This document shows positions 1 to 6,978 of a DNA stretch of 64,000 bases, one piece after another (the first letter of the stretch is position 1; each line of letters begins with the position of its first letter). The notes under the pieces are model-generated. The model ran no database searches, was not told the origin of the DNA, and saw only the letters and a list, made by a program, of their open reading frames with translations. This DNA is from Moorena sp. SIOASIH. GTDB lineage: Bacteria; Cyanobacteriota; Cyanobacteriia; Cyanobacteriales; Coleofasciculaceae. The stretch lies in contig NZ_JAAHIH010000007.1 in NCBI RefSeq assembly GCF_010671925.1, forward strand, positions 310,001-374,000. Reading direction: 5' to 3'. The position numbers and the translations under genes are program-made.

Positions 1-258
1 CAGTATTTTGCGTTCGGGACGGTTACGATGATTTGATAAGGGAGTAGGGAGTAGGGAGTAGGGAGTAGGGAACAGGGAATAGGGAACAGGGAACAGGGAA
101 TAGGGAACAGTTGATGCTCCCGTAGGTTGGGTTACGCTATCGCTAACCCAACTAAAGTCTCACGCTTTGTTGGGTTTCGTTGCCTCAACCGCTCCCTAAG
201 CCATGATCTTTTGTCAGTCAACCACTATTACCCCTCCAGCCCAAACAGAAAAGTGAAG
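1..258. repeat. Intergenic repeats at left edge
   Basis: No gene is seen. Positions 40-110 hold a heptanucleotide tandem repeat, (GGGAGTA)n passing into (GGGAACA)n and (GGGAATA)n. Positions 125-152 form an inverted repeat, GGTTGGGTTA with TAACCCAAC around a short loop, followed by a second GTTGGGTTTCGTT motif near 168. Both kinds of repeat are common in large cyanobacterial genomes. Confidence 0.8.
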
Positions 259-513
259 CTAGCGGATTAGTCTGTCATATTCATCGTGGTCACCTATCCA
301 AACCCAAATGAAGTCAGAGCCATCCTCTATTGCTAATGCTCTGTGACTCAATCCAACACGTATTGACCAATATTTTTTACCCACCTTTTTAAAGTTTAGA
401 GATGGATGATATCGGTCTGCTTTGAGCAACTCATAATTTTTTCGGGCTAGACCTTGAACAGCTTCGGGTAGTGCGTAAAAACGCTTCCAAAATTGCGGTG
501 TTGTTCGATGCAC
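259..513 (-). CDS. RelE/ParE-like type II toxin
   Basis: An 84-residue protein with the size and look of RelE/ParE-superfamily toxins: a basic helical N-terminus (TPQFWKRFYALPEAVQ), then short strands with YWSIRVGLSHRALAI and a C-terminal FIWVWIGDHDEYDRLI. Family members either cleave mRNA at the ribosome or poison gyrase; the sequence does not say which. The start is a GTG placed directly after the TAA of the upstream gene (TAA-GTG), so the two are translationally coupled in the usual antitoxin-then-toxin order. The family call rests on overall pattern and gene order, not on catalytic residues. Confidence 0.72.
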   Translation of the reverse strand: MHRTTPQFWKRFYALPEAVQGLARKNYELLKADRYHPSLNFKKVGKKYWSIRVGLSHRALAIEDGSDFIWVWIGDHDEYDRLIR

Positions 514-714
514 TTACAAATCCTGTAATTTTCCTTCGGATTTAGCTGTCATTGCTTCCTCAAGTAAGAAGTCTAACTTACCATCGGCGATATCAGCTTC
601 AAGCTGTTTATCCCAGAGTAACCAGTCTCTTTCAGCAAACCACTCTCTCAAGCGCACGAAATCTTCCTTAGAGAGAGCCTCAATTTCAGCTTGAATCTGT
701 TCTATTTTTGTCAT
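514..714 (-). CDS. Antitoxin paired with the RelE/ParE-like toxin
   Basis: A 66-residue acidic protein lying immediately upstream of the toxin and ending at its start codon. It begins MTKIEQIQAEIEALSKEDFV, followed by a helix with RLREWFAERDWLLWDKQLE and a tail LDFLLEEAMTAKSEGKLQDL. Small helical proteins of this pattern (sequences starting with an Ile/Glu-rich helix, a W-x-x-WD stretch and an acidic tail) are common partners of RelE/ParE toxins in cyanobacteria. The C-terminal half would be expected to wrap the toxin. The promoter is presumably in the AT-rich stretch at 715-830 and autoregulation is likely for the family, but no operator palindrome stands out. Confidence 0.7.
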   Translation of the reverse strand: MTKIEQIQAEIEALSKEDFVRLREWFAERDWLLWDKQLEADIADGKLDFLLEEAMTAKSEGKLQDL

Positions 715-913
715 CAGTAATAACTGACTGCAATACTGGTGAGTACACCTCTATAGTTTAGCATAAAAATCAAGTTTATCTAGGCTATAACTCTATTCCT
801 TGAAAGGTAGAAGTATAGTTTTATATCATGTTCGGATAATTAGTTATAAAAAACCATTACCCTTTAAACCTTACTCCCTTTCTTCTGCCTTCTGCCTTCT
901 GCCCTCTGCCTTC

Positions 914-3181
914 CTAAGTCAGCTTATCCCGCAATTTTTGAAGATTCTCGCGGCAAGCGATAGTCCTGGGATGATTTGACCCTAACTTTCCTTCAAAAAT
1001 CTCCAAAGCTTGGACAAAAAGAGGTTCGGCCTCGGAGTACCTTCCCTGATTATTGTAGAGTTTAGCCAGACTGTGGAGGGAGTTTGCGAAATCTGGGTGT
1101 TGTTGACCGTATAGTTTTTTCCTCATCTCCAAGGCTTGGACAAAAAGAGGTTCTCCCTCCGAGTACCGTTCCTGATTCCTGTAGAGTGATGCCAGATTGT
1201 GAACGGACATAGCGACATGTGGGTGTTGTTGACCGTATAGTTTTTTCCTGATCTCCAAGGCTTGCAGAAAAAGAGGTTCGGCCTCACAGTACCGTTCCTG
1301 ATCAGAGTAGAGTTCTGCCAGACCGTTGAGAGATTGTGCGACACGTGGGTGTTCAGTACCTACAAGTTTTGTGAACATCTCCAAGGCTTGGACAAAAATA
1401 GGTTCTCCCTCCGAGTACCGTCCCTGATTCCTGTAGAGTTCTGCTAGATTGTTGAGGGAGATAGCGACATCTGGGTGTTCTTGACCTAGGAGTTTTTTCC
1501 TCATCTCCAAGGCTTGGACAAGAAGAGGTTCAGCCTCAAAGTACCGTCCCTGATCCCTGTAGAGTGATGCCAGATTGTTGAGGGAGGTGGCGACAGATCG
1601 GTGTTCTTGACCGTATAGTTTTTTCTTCATCTCCAAGGCTTGGACAAAAAGAGGTTCGGCCTCACAGTACCGTGCCTGATCATAGTAGAGTAATGCCAGA
1701 TTGTTGAGGGAGATAGCGACAGATAGGTGTTCTTGAACGTATAGTGTTGTCTTCATCTCCAAGGCTTGGACAAAAAGAGGTTCGGCCTCCGAGTACCGCC
1801 CCTGATAATGGTAGACTAATGCCAGATTGTTGAGGGAGGTGGCGACATCTGGGTGTTCTTGACCGTATAGTTTTTTCATCATCTCCAAGGCTTGGACATA
1901 TAGAGTTTCTGCCTCGCAGTACCGTCCCTTATTCCTGTAGAGTAATGCTAGATTGTGGAGGGAAGTGGCGACAGCTGGGTGTTCACTGCCTAAACGATTA
2001 CGGGTAAGCTCTAAGCCTTGCTCTAACCAGGGTAATGCCTGCTCATAAGTCCCTTGACCTTCGTAAAACCAACCCAGACCCTTGAAAGGTTTGCATAAAT
2101 CTTCATCCTTGAGCCAGTCTGAGAGTACTGTAGCAACTTCTGTCAGGTGAGGGATGGCGGGAGTAGCTGCATCTATATCCTTTTGTGTCGGTACCTGAGG
2201 AATTTTATCTGCTACGGCCACCATTGCCTGAGCAAATCCCTGCTTGAGTTGATCAGCTCGATCGCACAGTTCCATTTTGTTTCGTAGGAACTCTCGAATC
2301 AACTCGTGCAGCTGGTAGATTCCCTTATCCGTGCGCCCAAGTAAATTCAGTTCCAACAGACTGTAATCTCTAATATCTTCTAAATCTTCTGAGTCTTGGT
2401 CAGGCAAAGAATTTTCCACCAATTTCCAGGGAATGGGAGCCAAAGCAAACAAACTCAACAAACAACCCAACTGCTGGGCATCTTCATCTAGTTCAAGCCA
2501 ACTCAACTCAAAAGCAGCTGCTACTCCCCTTTGTGCTGTCATAGTAGCAGCTGGTTCTTTTAGCGATCGCTGTTCCAGATGCTTTTTTTTCAACCGCTGC
2601 TGCATATCTGCCAGGGATAAATCTTTTTTATTTTTTAAATATCGCCCCACCAATTCCAAACCTAGGGGCAGATATCCCAACCATTTGCAGAGTTTTTTGG
2701 CTTCTTCCAACTGCCGGTTTAGTCTTTCTTCCCCGATTAGGGATTCCAATAACTCCAAAGCCGCCTTTTCCGAAAGCACTTCCAGTGGCAACATTTCAAA
2801 AGACTCTGCTAACGACTGCTTCCTGGTAGTAATAATTATTTTAAAACGGGGCTGATTTGGAGGCAGATAGGGTTTAATTTTATCAAATTCAGTAACATCA
2901 TCCAAAATCACCAGCACCAAATTATCCGATGGCTGCCAATTGTCCCAGCACCATTGAGCCTTTTGTTCGAGAGTCAGAGGTTTTCCTGCTTTTTCCTGGG
3001 GTACTTCCAAGTTCATTTTGAGTTGGGCAAACTCTACAATTTGAGTCCCTAAATCCACATCCCGCGCCTGCAGCCAGCAAACCCCACCCAGATAATTTTC
3101 CCGGTAATAGTTGAGGGCATATTGCAGGGCTAATTCAGTTTTACCGATACCACCCATGCCAGAAATAGCAGAAATCACCAC
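914..3181 (-). CDS. NB-ARC/TPR STAND protein (C-terminal part of a split lipase-NB-ARC-TPR protein)
   Basis: A 755-residue product if started at the GTG at 3181. It has a P-loop (GMGGIGKTELALQYAL, residues 9-24), Walker B (LVLVILDDVTEF), a GLPL-like motif (YLPLGLELVG) and a winged-helix-like stretch (YQLHELIREFLRNKM). About nine kinesin-light-chain-type TPRs of 42 residues follow (pattern LxNLAxLYRxQGRYxEAEPLFVQALEM), reaching the C-terminus. STAND NTPases of this form sense a ligand with the repeats and oligomerise. The GTG start cuts off part of the NB-ARC domain. The same frame stays open upstream to about 3324 and encodes the expected HVSKFVGR lead-in, but offers no good start codon. So this frame is probably the downstream half of the hydrolase gene at 3289-4278, reached through the A10 tract at 3305-3314. 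Confidence 0.9.
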   Translation of the reverse strand: MVISAISGMGGIGKTELALQYALNYYRENYLGGVCWLQARDVDLGTQIVEFAQLKMNLEVPQEKAGKPLTLEQKAQWCWDNWQPSDNLVLVILDDVTEFDKIKPYLPPNQPRFKIIITTRKQSLAESFEMLPLEVLSEKAALELLESLIGEERLNRQLEEAKKLCKWLGYLPLGLELVGRYLKNKKDLSLADMQQRLKKKHLEQRSLKEPAATMTAQRGVAAAFELSWLELDEDAQQLGCLLSLFALAPIPWKLVENSLPDQDSEDLEDIRDYSLLELNLLGRTDKGIYQLHELIREFLRNKMELCDRADQLKQGFAQAMVAVADKIPQVPTQKDIDAATPAIPHLTEVATVLSDWLKDEDLCKPFKGLGWFYEGQGTYEQALPWLEQGLELTRNRLGSEHPAVATSLHNLALLYRNKGRYCEAETLYVQALEMMKKLYGQEHPDVATSLNNLALVYHYQGRYSEAEPLFVQALEMKTTLYVQEHLSVAISLNNLALLYYDQARYCEAEPLFVQALEMKKKLYGQEHRSVATSLNNLASLYRDQGRYFEAEPLLVQALEMRKKLLGQEHPDVAISLNNLAELYRNQGRYSEGEPIFVQALEMFTKLVGTEHPRVAQSLNGLAELYSDQERYCEAEPLFLQALEIRKKLYGQQHPHVAMSVHNLASLYRNQERYSEGEPLFVQALEMRKKLYGQQHPDFANSLHSLAKLYNNQGRYSEAEPLFVQALEIFEGKLGSNHPRTIACRENLQKLRDKLT

Positions 3182-3288
3182 CCGTTCTCGTTGCTGTAGG
3201 CGCTGGTGTAGAGTTTCCAGTTCACTTGAGCGTCCAACGAATTTGGAAACATGGGTGTGGGGCAGATTTTGGGGAATGTCTTTTAAAC

Positions 3289-4278
3289 CTAGTCCATCAT
3301 CAACTTTTTTTTTTCCTCTTCTTCTTTACTATCAGGATTACTATCAGGATTAACTGCTGCTTTCGGTTGAATCGGTGCCAGAGGAGTTGTTACAGCAAGT
3401 TTCGCCCCCCTAGCCCCCCAACTTTGGGGGGAAATTGAGTTAAAGTCCCCCAGAATTGGGGGATTTAGGGGGCTTGTCCCTAAAGGTAGTGAGGTCAATT
3501 TATCTGAAAACGGCTGTAAATTCTGATTGACAAACCGCTTTACCTGACGGTATATTCGATTCTTTTTATCATCTACTTTGCAGATAGAGATATGGTCAAC
3601 ATCCATCGGGATAGGAATAACCCCCTTAATACCAGGGTCAGCACTGGTTTGATTCACCACTAAAATCCCATTGGTAGGTCTGGTTTCGCAGTAAACCAGC
3701 ATCGGGATTTCGCTAAACTGGTGGTCATTGCGATACAAAAGATTCAGTTCCCGTAAGCGAGAATGGTGTGCCTCCAACTCCTCAACACTGACAGTGGTTC
3801 GTAGAATCGTGCCAATATAATTAATCCAATTTGCCACATCAGAACCAGAATGAGGGGTAGACAGGAAAACAATTCCCTTGGTCCGAGATGCGATCGCTTG
3901 CCATTTGCCAAAATCCCTAGCACTGCGCAGCATCTGTTTAACCAGCAGTCCCCCCATACTGTGAGTAACGAAAATTATTGGGCGATCGCCTATCTCATAG
4001 CTATCCAGTAGATCTAAACTATTAGTCGCCCGGTCTACCAGAGGCATAGAATTACCCTTCCATCTAAATGGTTCTACCTGATAAGCCAGAGACCAAATTC
4101 CCACATCTGATAAATCTTGCCCCAGCCAAGCAGGCCAAAAATTATTATCATCTCGCCGTTCTTGCGGGTGCCAAGTACCCCGGGCATCACCCCCAAGTCC
4201 ATGGACAAAAATGACATCTCCACAGCGATCGGGGTTCTGAGCACCAAAAATTTCAATTAAATCGTTAGGATCACTCAC
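3289..4278 (-). CDS. Alpha/beta serine hydrolase (lipase-like), effector domain of the split STAND protein
   Basis: A 329-residue protein with an alpha/beta-hydrolase fold of the DUF676/PGAP1-like kind often found at the N-terminus of STAND proteins. Seen: an oxyanion-hole motif VFVHGLGGDARGTW (residues 24-37), the nucleophile elbow VTHSMGGLLV with the catalytic Ser, and a late VDHISICKV that fits the catalytic His. Such domains cleave lipid esters or act as cell-killing effectors when released by the sensor. The last ~60 residues are low complexity. Part of them (GTSPLNPPILGDFNS) is encoded by a C-rich palindromic repeat inserted in frame, and the end (SKEEEEKKKLMMD) runs over an A10 tract into a TAG. 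A -1 shift there joins it to the NB-ARC frame. Start ATG at 4278. Confidence 0.9.
   Translation of the reverse strand: MSDPNDLIEIFGAQNPDRCGDVIFVHGLGGDARGTWHPQERRDDNNFWPAWLGQDLSDVGIWSLAYQVEPFRWKGNSMPLVDRATNSLDLLDSYEIGDRPIIFVTHSMGGLLVKQMLRSARDFGKWQAIASRTKGIVFLSTPHSGSDVANWINYIGTILRTTVSVEELEAHHSRLRELNLLYRNDHQFSEIPMLVYCETRPTNGILVVNQTSADPGIKGVIPIPMDVDHISICKVDDKKNRIYRQVKRFVNQNLQPFSDKLTSLPLGTSPLNPPILGDFNSISPQSWGARGAKLAVTTPLAPIQPKAAVNPDSNPDSKEEEEKKKLMMD
3304..3314 (-). promoter_or_regulatory. Candidate -1 frameshift / transcript slippage site
   Basis: On the minus strand an uninterrupted run of ten A is followed by G, so the hydrolase frame reads GAA AAA AAA AAG and ends with the classic slippery heptamer A-AAA-AAG. 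A TAG stop lies 9 bases past the AAG. Slipping back by one base gives GTT GAT GAT GGA, which continues without a stop into HVSKFVGR and the NB-ARC P-loop. A purine-rich AAGAAGAGGA stretch sits just upstream and could act as a Shine-Dalgarno-like stimulator. No strong downstream hairpin was seen. The alternatives are a real frameshift mutation or a homopolymer sequencing error. Confidence 0.55.
3404..3474. repeat. C-rich palindromic repeat inside the hydrolase gene
   Basis: An inverted-repeat unit beginning GCCCCCCTAGCCCCCCAA and ending GGGGGATTTAGGGGGC, with inner G and C tracts that pair. A near copy lies at 16700-16782, and related shorter forms at 58931-59001, 18633-18660 and 59291-59322. 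Here it lies in the coding frame and adds about 24 residues to the linker between hydrolase and NB-ARC. Confidence 0.75.
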
Positions 4279-5361
4279 AGACTAGCTCTCCAGGAATAAA
4301 GGTCATTAGACTTCGTGGCAGTTGTCGGGAACAGGGAACAGGGAACAGGGAACAGTGGACAATAATTGAGGCTAACAATATAGCACTACCCATTAAAGTT
4401 AGGACATTGATAAGCGCGTTTGTATCTGGGTTGTAAAAACACGCATTGCTGTAAAAGGCAAAAGGCAAGAGGCAAGAGGCAAGAGGGGAAAGAGATCTAG
4501 AGTTTTATTGTCCAATAAAAAAAGACCATACAGGTTTACATCTCAAATACAAACGCGCTTACTAGCTGAAAAGCTGTTGTAGTCAACTTTTGCCTCTAGC
4601 ATGCATGCCTCTTGCCTTGGGCGTAACCCTATAACCCTGAGCCTCAGCTACTGTGCTGGCATCGGAGGAATTGACACCCATGGGGTTAATCGCCATACCC
4701 TTACCACATCTTGCTATTTCATAGATTAGCTACCAACTGAGTCGAGAGAAATCCGGAAAGTGCCAATCAATTCTCTGTCTACCCCATATTCCTAAGCATA
4801 TGCGCTACGCCCATTAGCTGATAACTGTTCGCGTAGCGTGCGCGTAGCGCATTAGCTGATAGCTTACATATTTGTAAGCATTCAGCTATCAGCTCTCAGC
4901 TCTCAGCTCTCAGCTCTCAGCTCTCAGCTCTCAGCTTTGAGCTTTTAAATAAGCGATGCAGCGCGGTCTTGGGGGTTTCCCCCATGAGCTATTGCATCAA
5001 GACAACAAGTAAGCATTCGTTTAATCTTTGTTACGTCAGCTGAATGCTGACGGCTGACGGCTGACGGCTGACGGCTGACGGCTGACGGCTGAATGCTTAC
5101 ACATATTTTTTTATTTAATCAGAGAAAATAAATTTTTTTAAGAAAAGTAAAAACTTTCCGGATAATCAATAATTATGAGTTTTCAATGTAAGTCAGTATT
5201 ATCCCTATTTCTCTAACTAAATAATAGTTATGGGTTAAAAATTTTTCAGTAGTATTTCTAATTTACAACCATCTTTATAGGCGGTTAGTTTAGAACTATG
5301 AAACGAGTTAAACACTAACTCAATTCAGGATAAACTATCAACTCACAAAGCTCGAAAAACA
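4279..5361. repeat. 1.1-kb repeat-filled intergenic region
   Basis: No credible gene is seen. Contents: (GGGAACA)n at 4327-4352; a dispersed unit CACTACCCATTAAAGTTAGG near 4384, shared with 24802; (GGCAAGA)n at 4457-4490; a second dispersed unit AAGCTGTTGTAGTCAACTTT near 4571, shared with 24841; GC-rich palindromes GCGTAGCGTGCGCGTAGCGC near 4830; (CAGCTCT)n at 4888-4935; a CGGTCTTGGGGGTTTCCCCC unit at 4964 shared with 18877; and (CTGACGG)n at 5048-5090 inside the frame TAAGCATTC...GAATGCTTA. The last 250 bases before the next gene are AT-rich and probably hold its promoter. Confidence 0.75.
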
Positions 5362-5793
5362 ATGAACAACAACTCTCTTTCTCTAGGCAAAACTCTCATC
5401 AACACAGGTCTCATTTTTGCGGGCTTAACTGCTGTACTGGCCACATCAGCTAACGCTGAATCAGCTATTCGCGGATCTGCCGTAGAGACACGGCCTTCTG
5501 GAAGCTCTATCAGTGTTTCCGGTGAGCTGATTTTACCTGAATCTCTCCACTTTTCTGGTCCATTGACTGTTACACCAGCATACACCGGTGCTGGAACAGA
5601 CACTGCAACTATCGATACCCTCACCCTAGATGGAACTGGAGTTGCGGCAGTCTCGACTACTACCACTACTGACTCAGTAAATCCATTCCTTGACGCTGCT
5701 GCAACCGCTCTAGGTGCTGCTACCGCAGTTGAGGATCAAGCAGCTTTAATCCGTGCCGGAGCAGGTACCGAGGGCTTGGGTGCTCTAGAGTAA
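5362..5793 (+). CDS. Small secreted protein, unknown function
   Basis: A 143-residue protein with a clear signal peptide: MNNNSLSLGKTLINTG, hydrophobic core LIFAGLTAVLA, then TSANA before ESAIRG, a good signal peptidase I site. The mature part is rich in Thr, Ser, Ala, Gly and Val and low in charge (VTPAYTGAGTDTATIDTLTL, VAAVSTTTTTDSVNPF), ending in an Ala/Gly-rich helix. There are no cysteines and no recognised domain. The composition suits a periplasmic or cell-surface protein with beta structure. It stands alone between long repeat regions; the next gene on the same strand, 1.2 kb away, is also exported. Confidence 0.75.
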   Translation: MNNNSLSLGKTLINTGLIFAGLTAVLATSANAESAIRGSAVETRPSGSSISVSGELILPESLHFSGPLTVTPAYTGAGTDTATIDTLTLDGTGVAAVSTTTTTDSVNPFLDAAATALGAATAVEDQAALIRAGAGTEGLGALE

Positions 5794-6978
5794 ATTAACA
5801 GTCAATAACTCCTCTTCAATCAGGGCAAACGCATCTTAATTAATAAACCCTCTATTAGCTTCAATAGTAAGCTATCAGCTATCAGCTATCAGCAATTAGC
5901 TATCAGCTATCAGCTATCAGCTATCAGCTATCAGCTATCAGCTATCAGCTATCAGCTATCAGCTATCAGCTTATGATAAAGCTTGGCCAAAGGCCCATGG
6001 CCAATGGCTGAGCGCTGACCGCTGAGCGCTGACCGCTGAGCGCTGACCGCTGACCGCACCTCAAGTAGCGTGCGCGTAGCACATATGCTTAAGTCACACT
6101 CAACTGAAAAGCGCTATAGAGTCATAATTTTTCCGTAATCCACATCAATGGTTTACTGTCAAGACTAGTTTAGATGCGTTTACCCTTTCTCTTCAATTAC
6201 GTTTTCTTGATCATGCCTCCTGGAATTTCTCTGTAGAGAAATCCTAGGAGTATTTTTTATATTTTTAGACAACACTAGCAAAGAAAGAAGGGAACAAGTA
6301 GCGTAAGCATTAAGCCGTCAGCCGTCAGCCGTCAGCTTAATGCTTACGGCAAGGGAGAAGCAGATCTAACAGAGATTAAACTAATGTCTACCTCTTTTAT
6401 TCAAAAGCACCTCAAGTAGCGTGCCCATAGCCCATAAGCTGATAACTGATAGCTGACAGCTGATAGCTGAATGCTTACCAAGTAGCAGGAAACTTTGGAG
6501 CAGTAAACAAAAATTATCACAATTCATTTGTAAGCCATCAGCTTATGTGCTATAGGCATAAGCTTTTGCCGTAGCGTGGCCATTTGCGTAGCGTTGCCAA
6601 AGGCCAAAGCCTGTGGCTAAAAGCTGATGGCTTACACCAAAAGCAACGTAAGCATATGCGCTACGCGCACGCTACGCGAACAGCAGTCAGTGGTCAGCCG
6701 TCAGCTTTGTGGCACAGGCTTCCAGCCTGTGACTTCACGCGACACGCGCTATAGCTGAATGCTTACAAAGCAACTATTTTTTTGTTGCAAAAATTTATAA
6801 ATTTAATAGGCATATCTAATTTATATACAGCGGTTTGTAATTAATTAAATTACAAAATTATAGGTGTTATTAATCAGGACTTACAGAGCATTAAATAAGC
6901 AAAAAAATAACAATCAATATCATCAAAAATTGTACATTTTGTTGAAATGCTGTTACTGGATAATTTTAGGTTAAAATA
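5794..6978. repeat. 1.2-kb repeat-filled intergenic region
   Basis: No gene is seen. (CAGCTAT)n spans 5873-5970 and a (GAGCGCTGACCGCT)n array 6009-6057. Several short units framed by TAAGCATT...AATGCTTA occur at 6307-6350, 6440-6478 and 6650-6770. Palindromes built on GCGTAGCGTGGCC and GCGCTACGCGCACGCTACGC occur at 6065, 6418, 6570 and 6658. A hairpin GCACAGGCTTCCAGCCTGTG lies at 6713-6732. The final 200 bases are AT-rich. Confidence 0.75.

Noticed and set aside
2433-2855. 140-residue + strand frame
   Set aside because: Antisense shadow of the NB-ARC domain, rich in Ser and Cys as expected for a shadow frame.
4271-4468. 65-residue minus-strand frame beginning before the hydrolase
   Set aside because: Composed of repeat sequence (CSLFPVPCS) and overlapping the hydrolase start; no ribosome-binding site.
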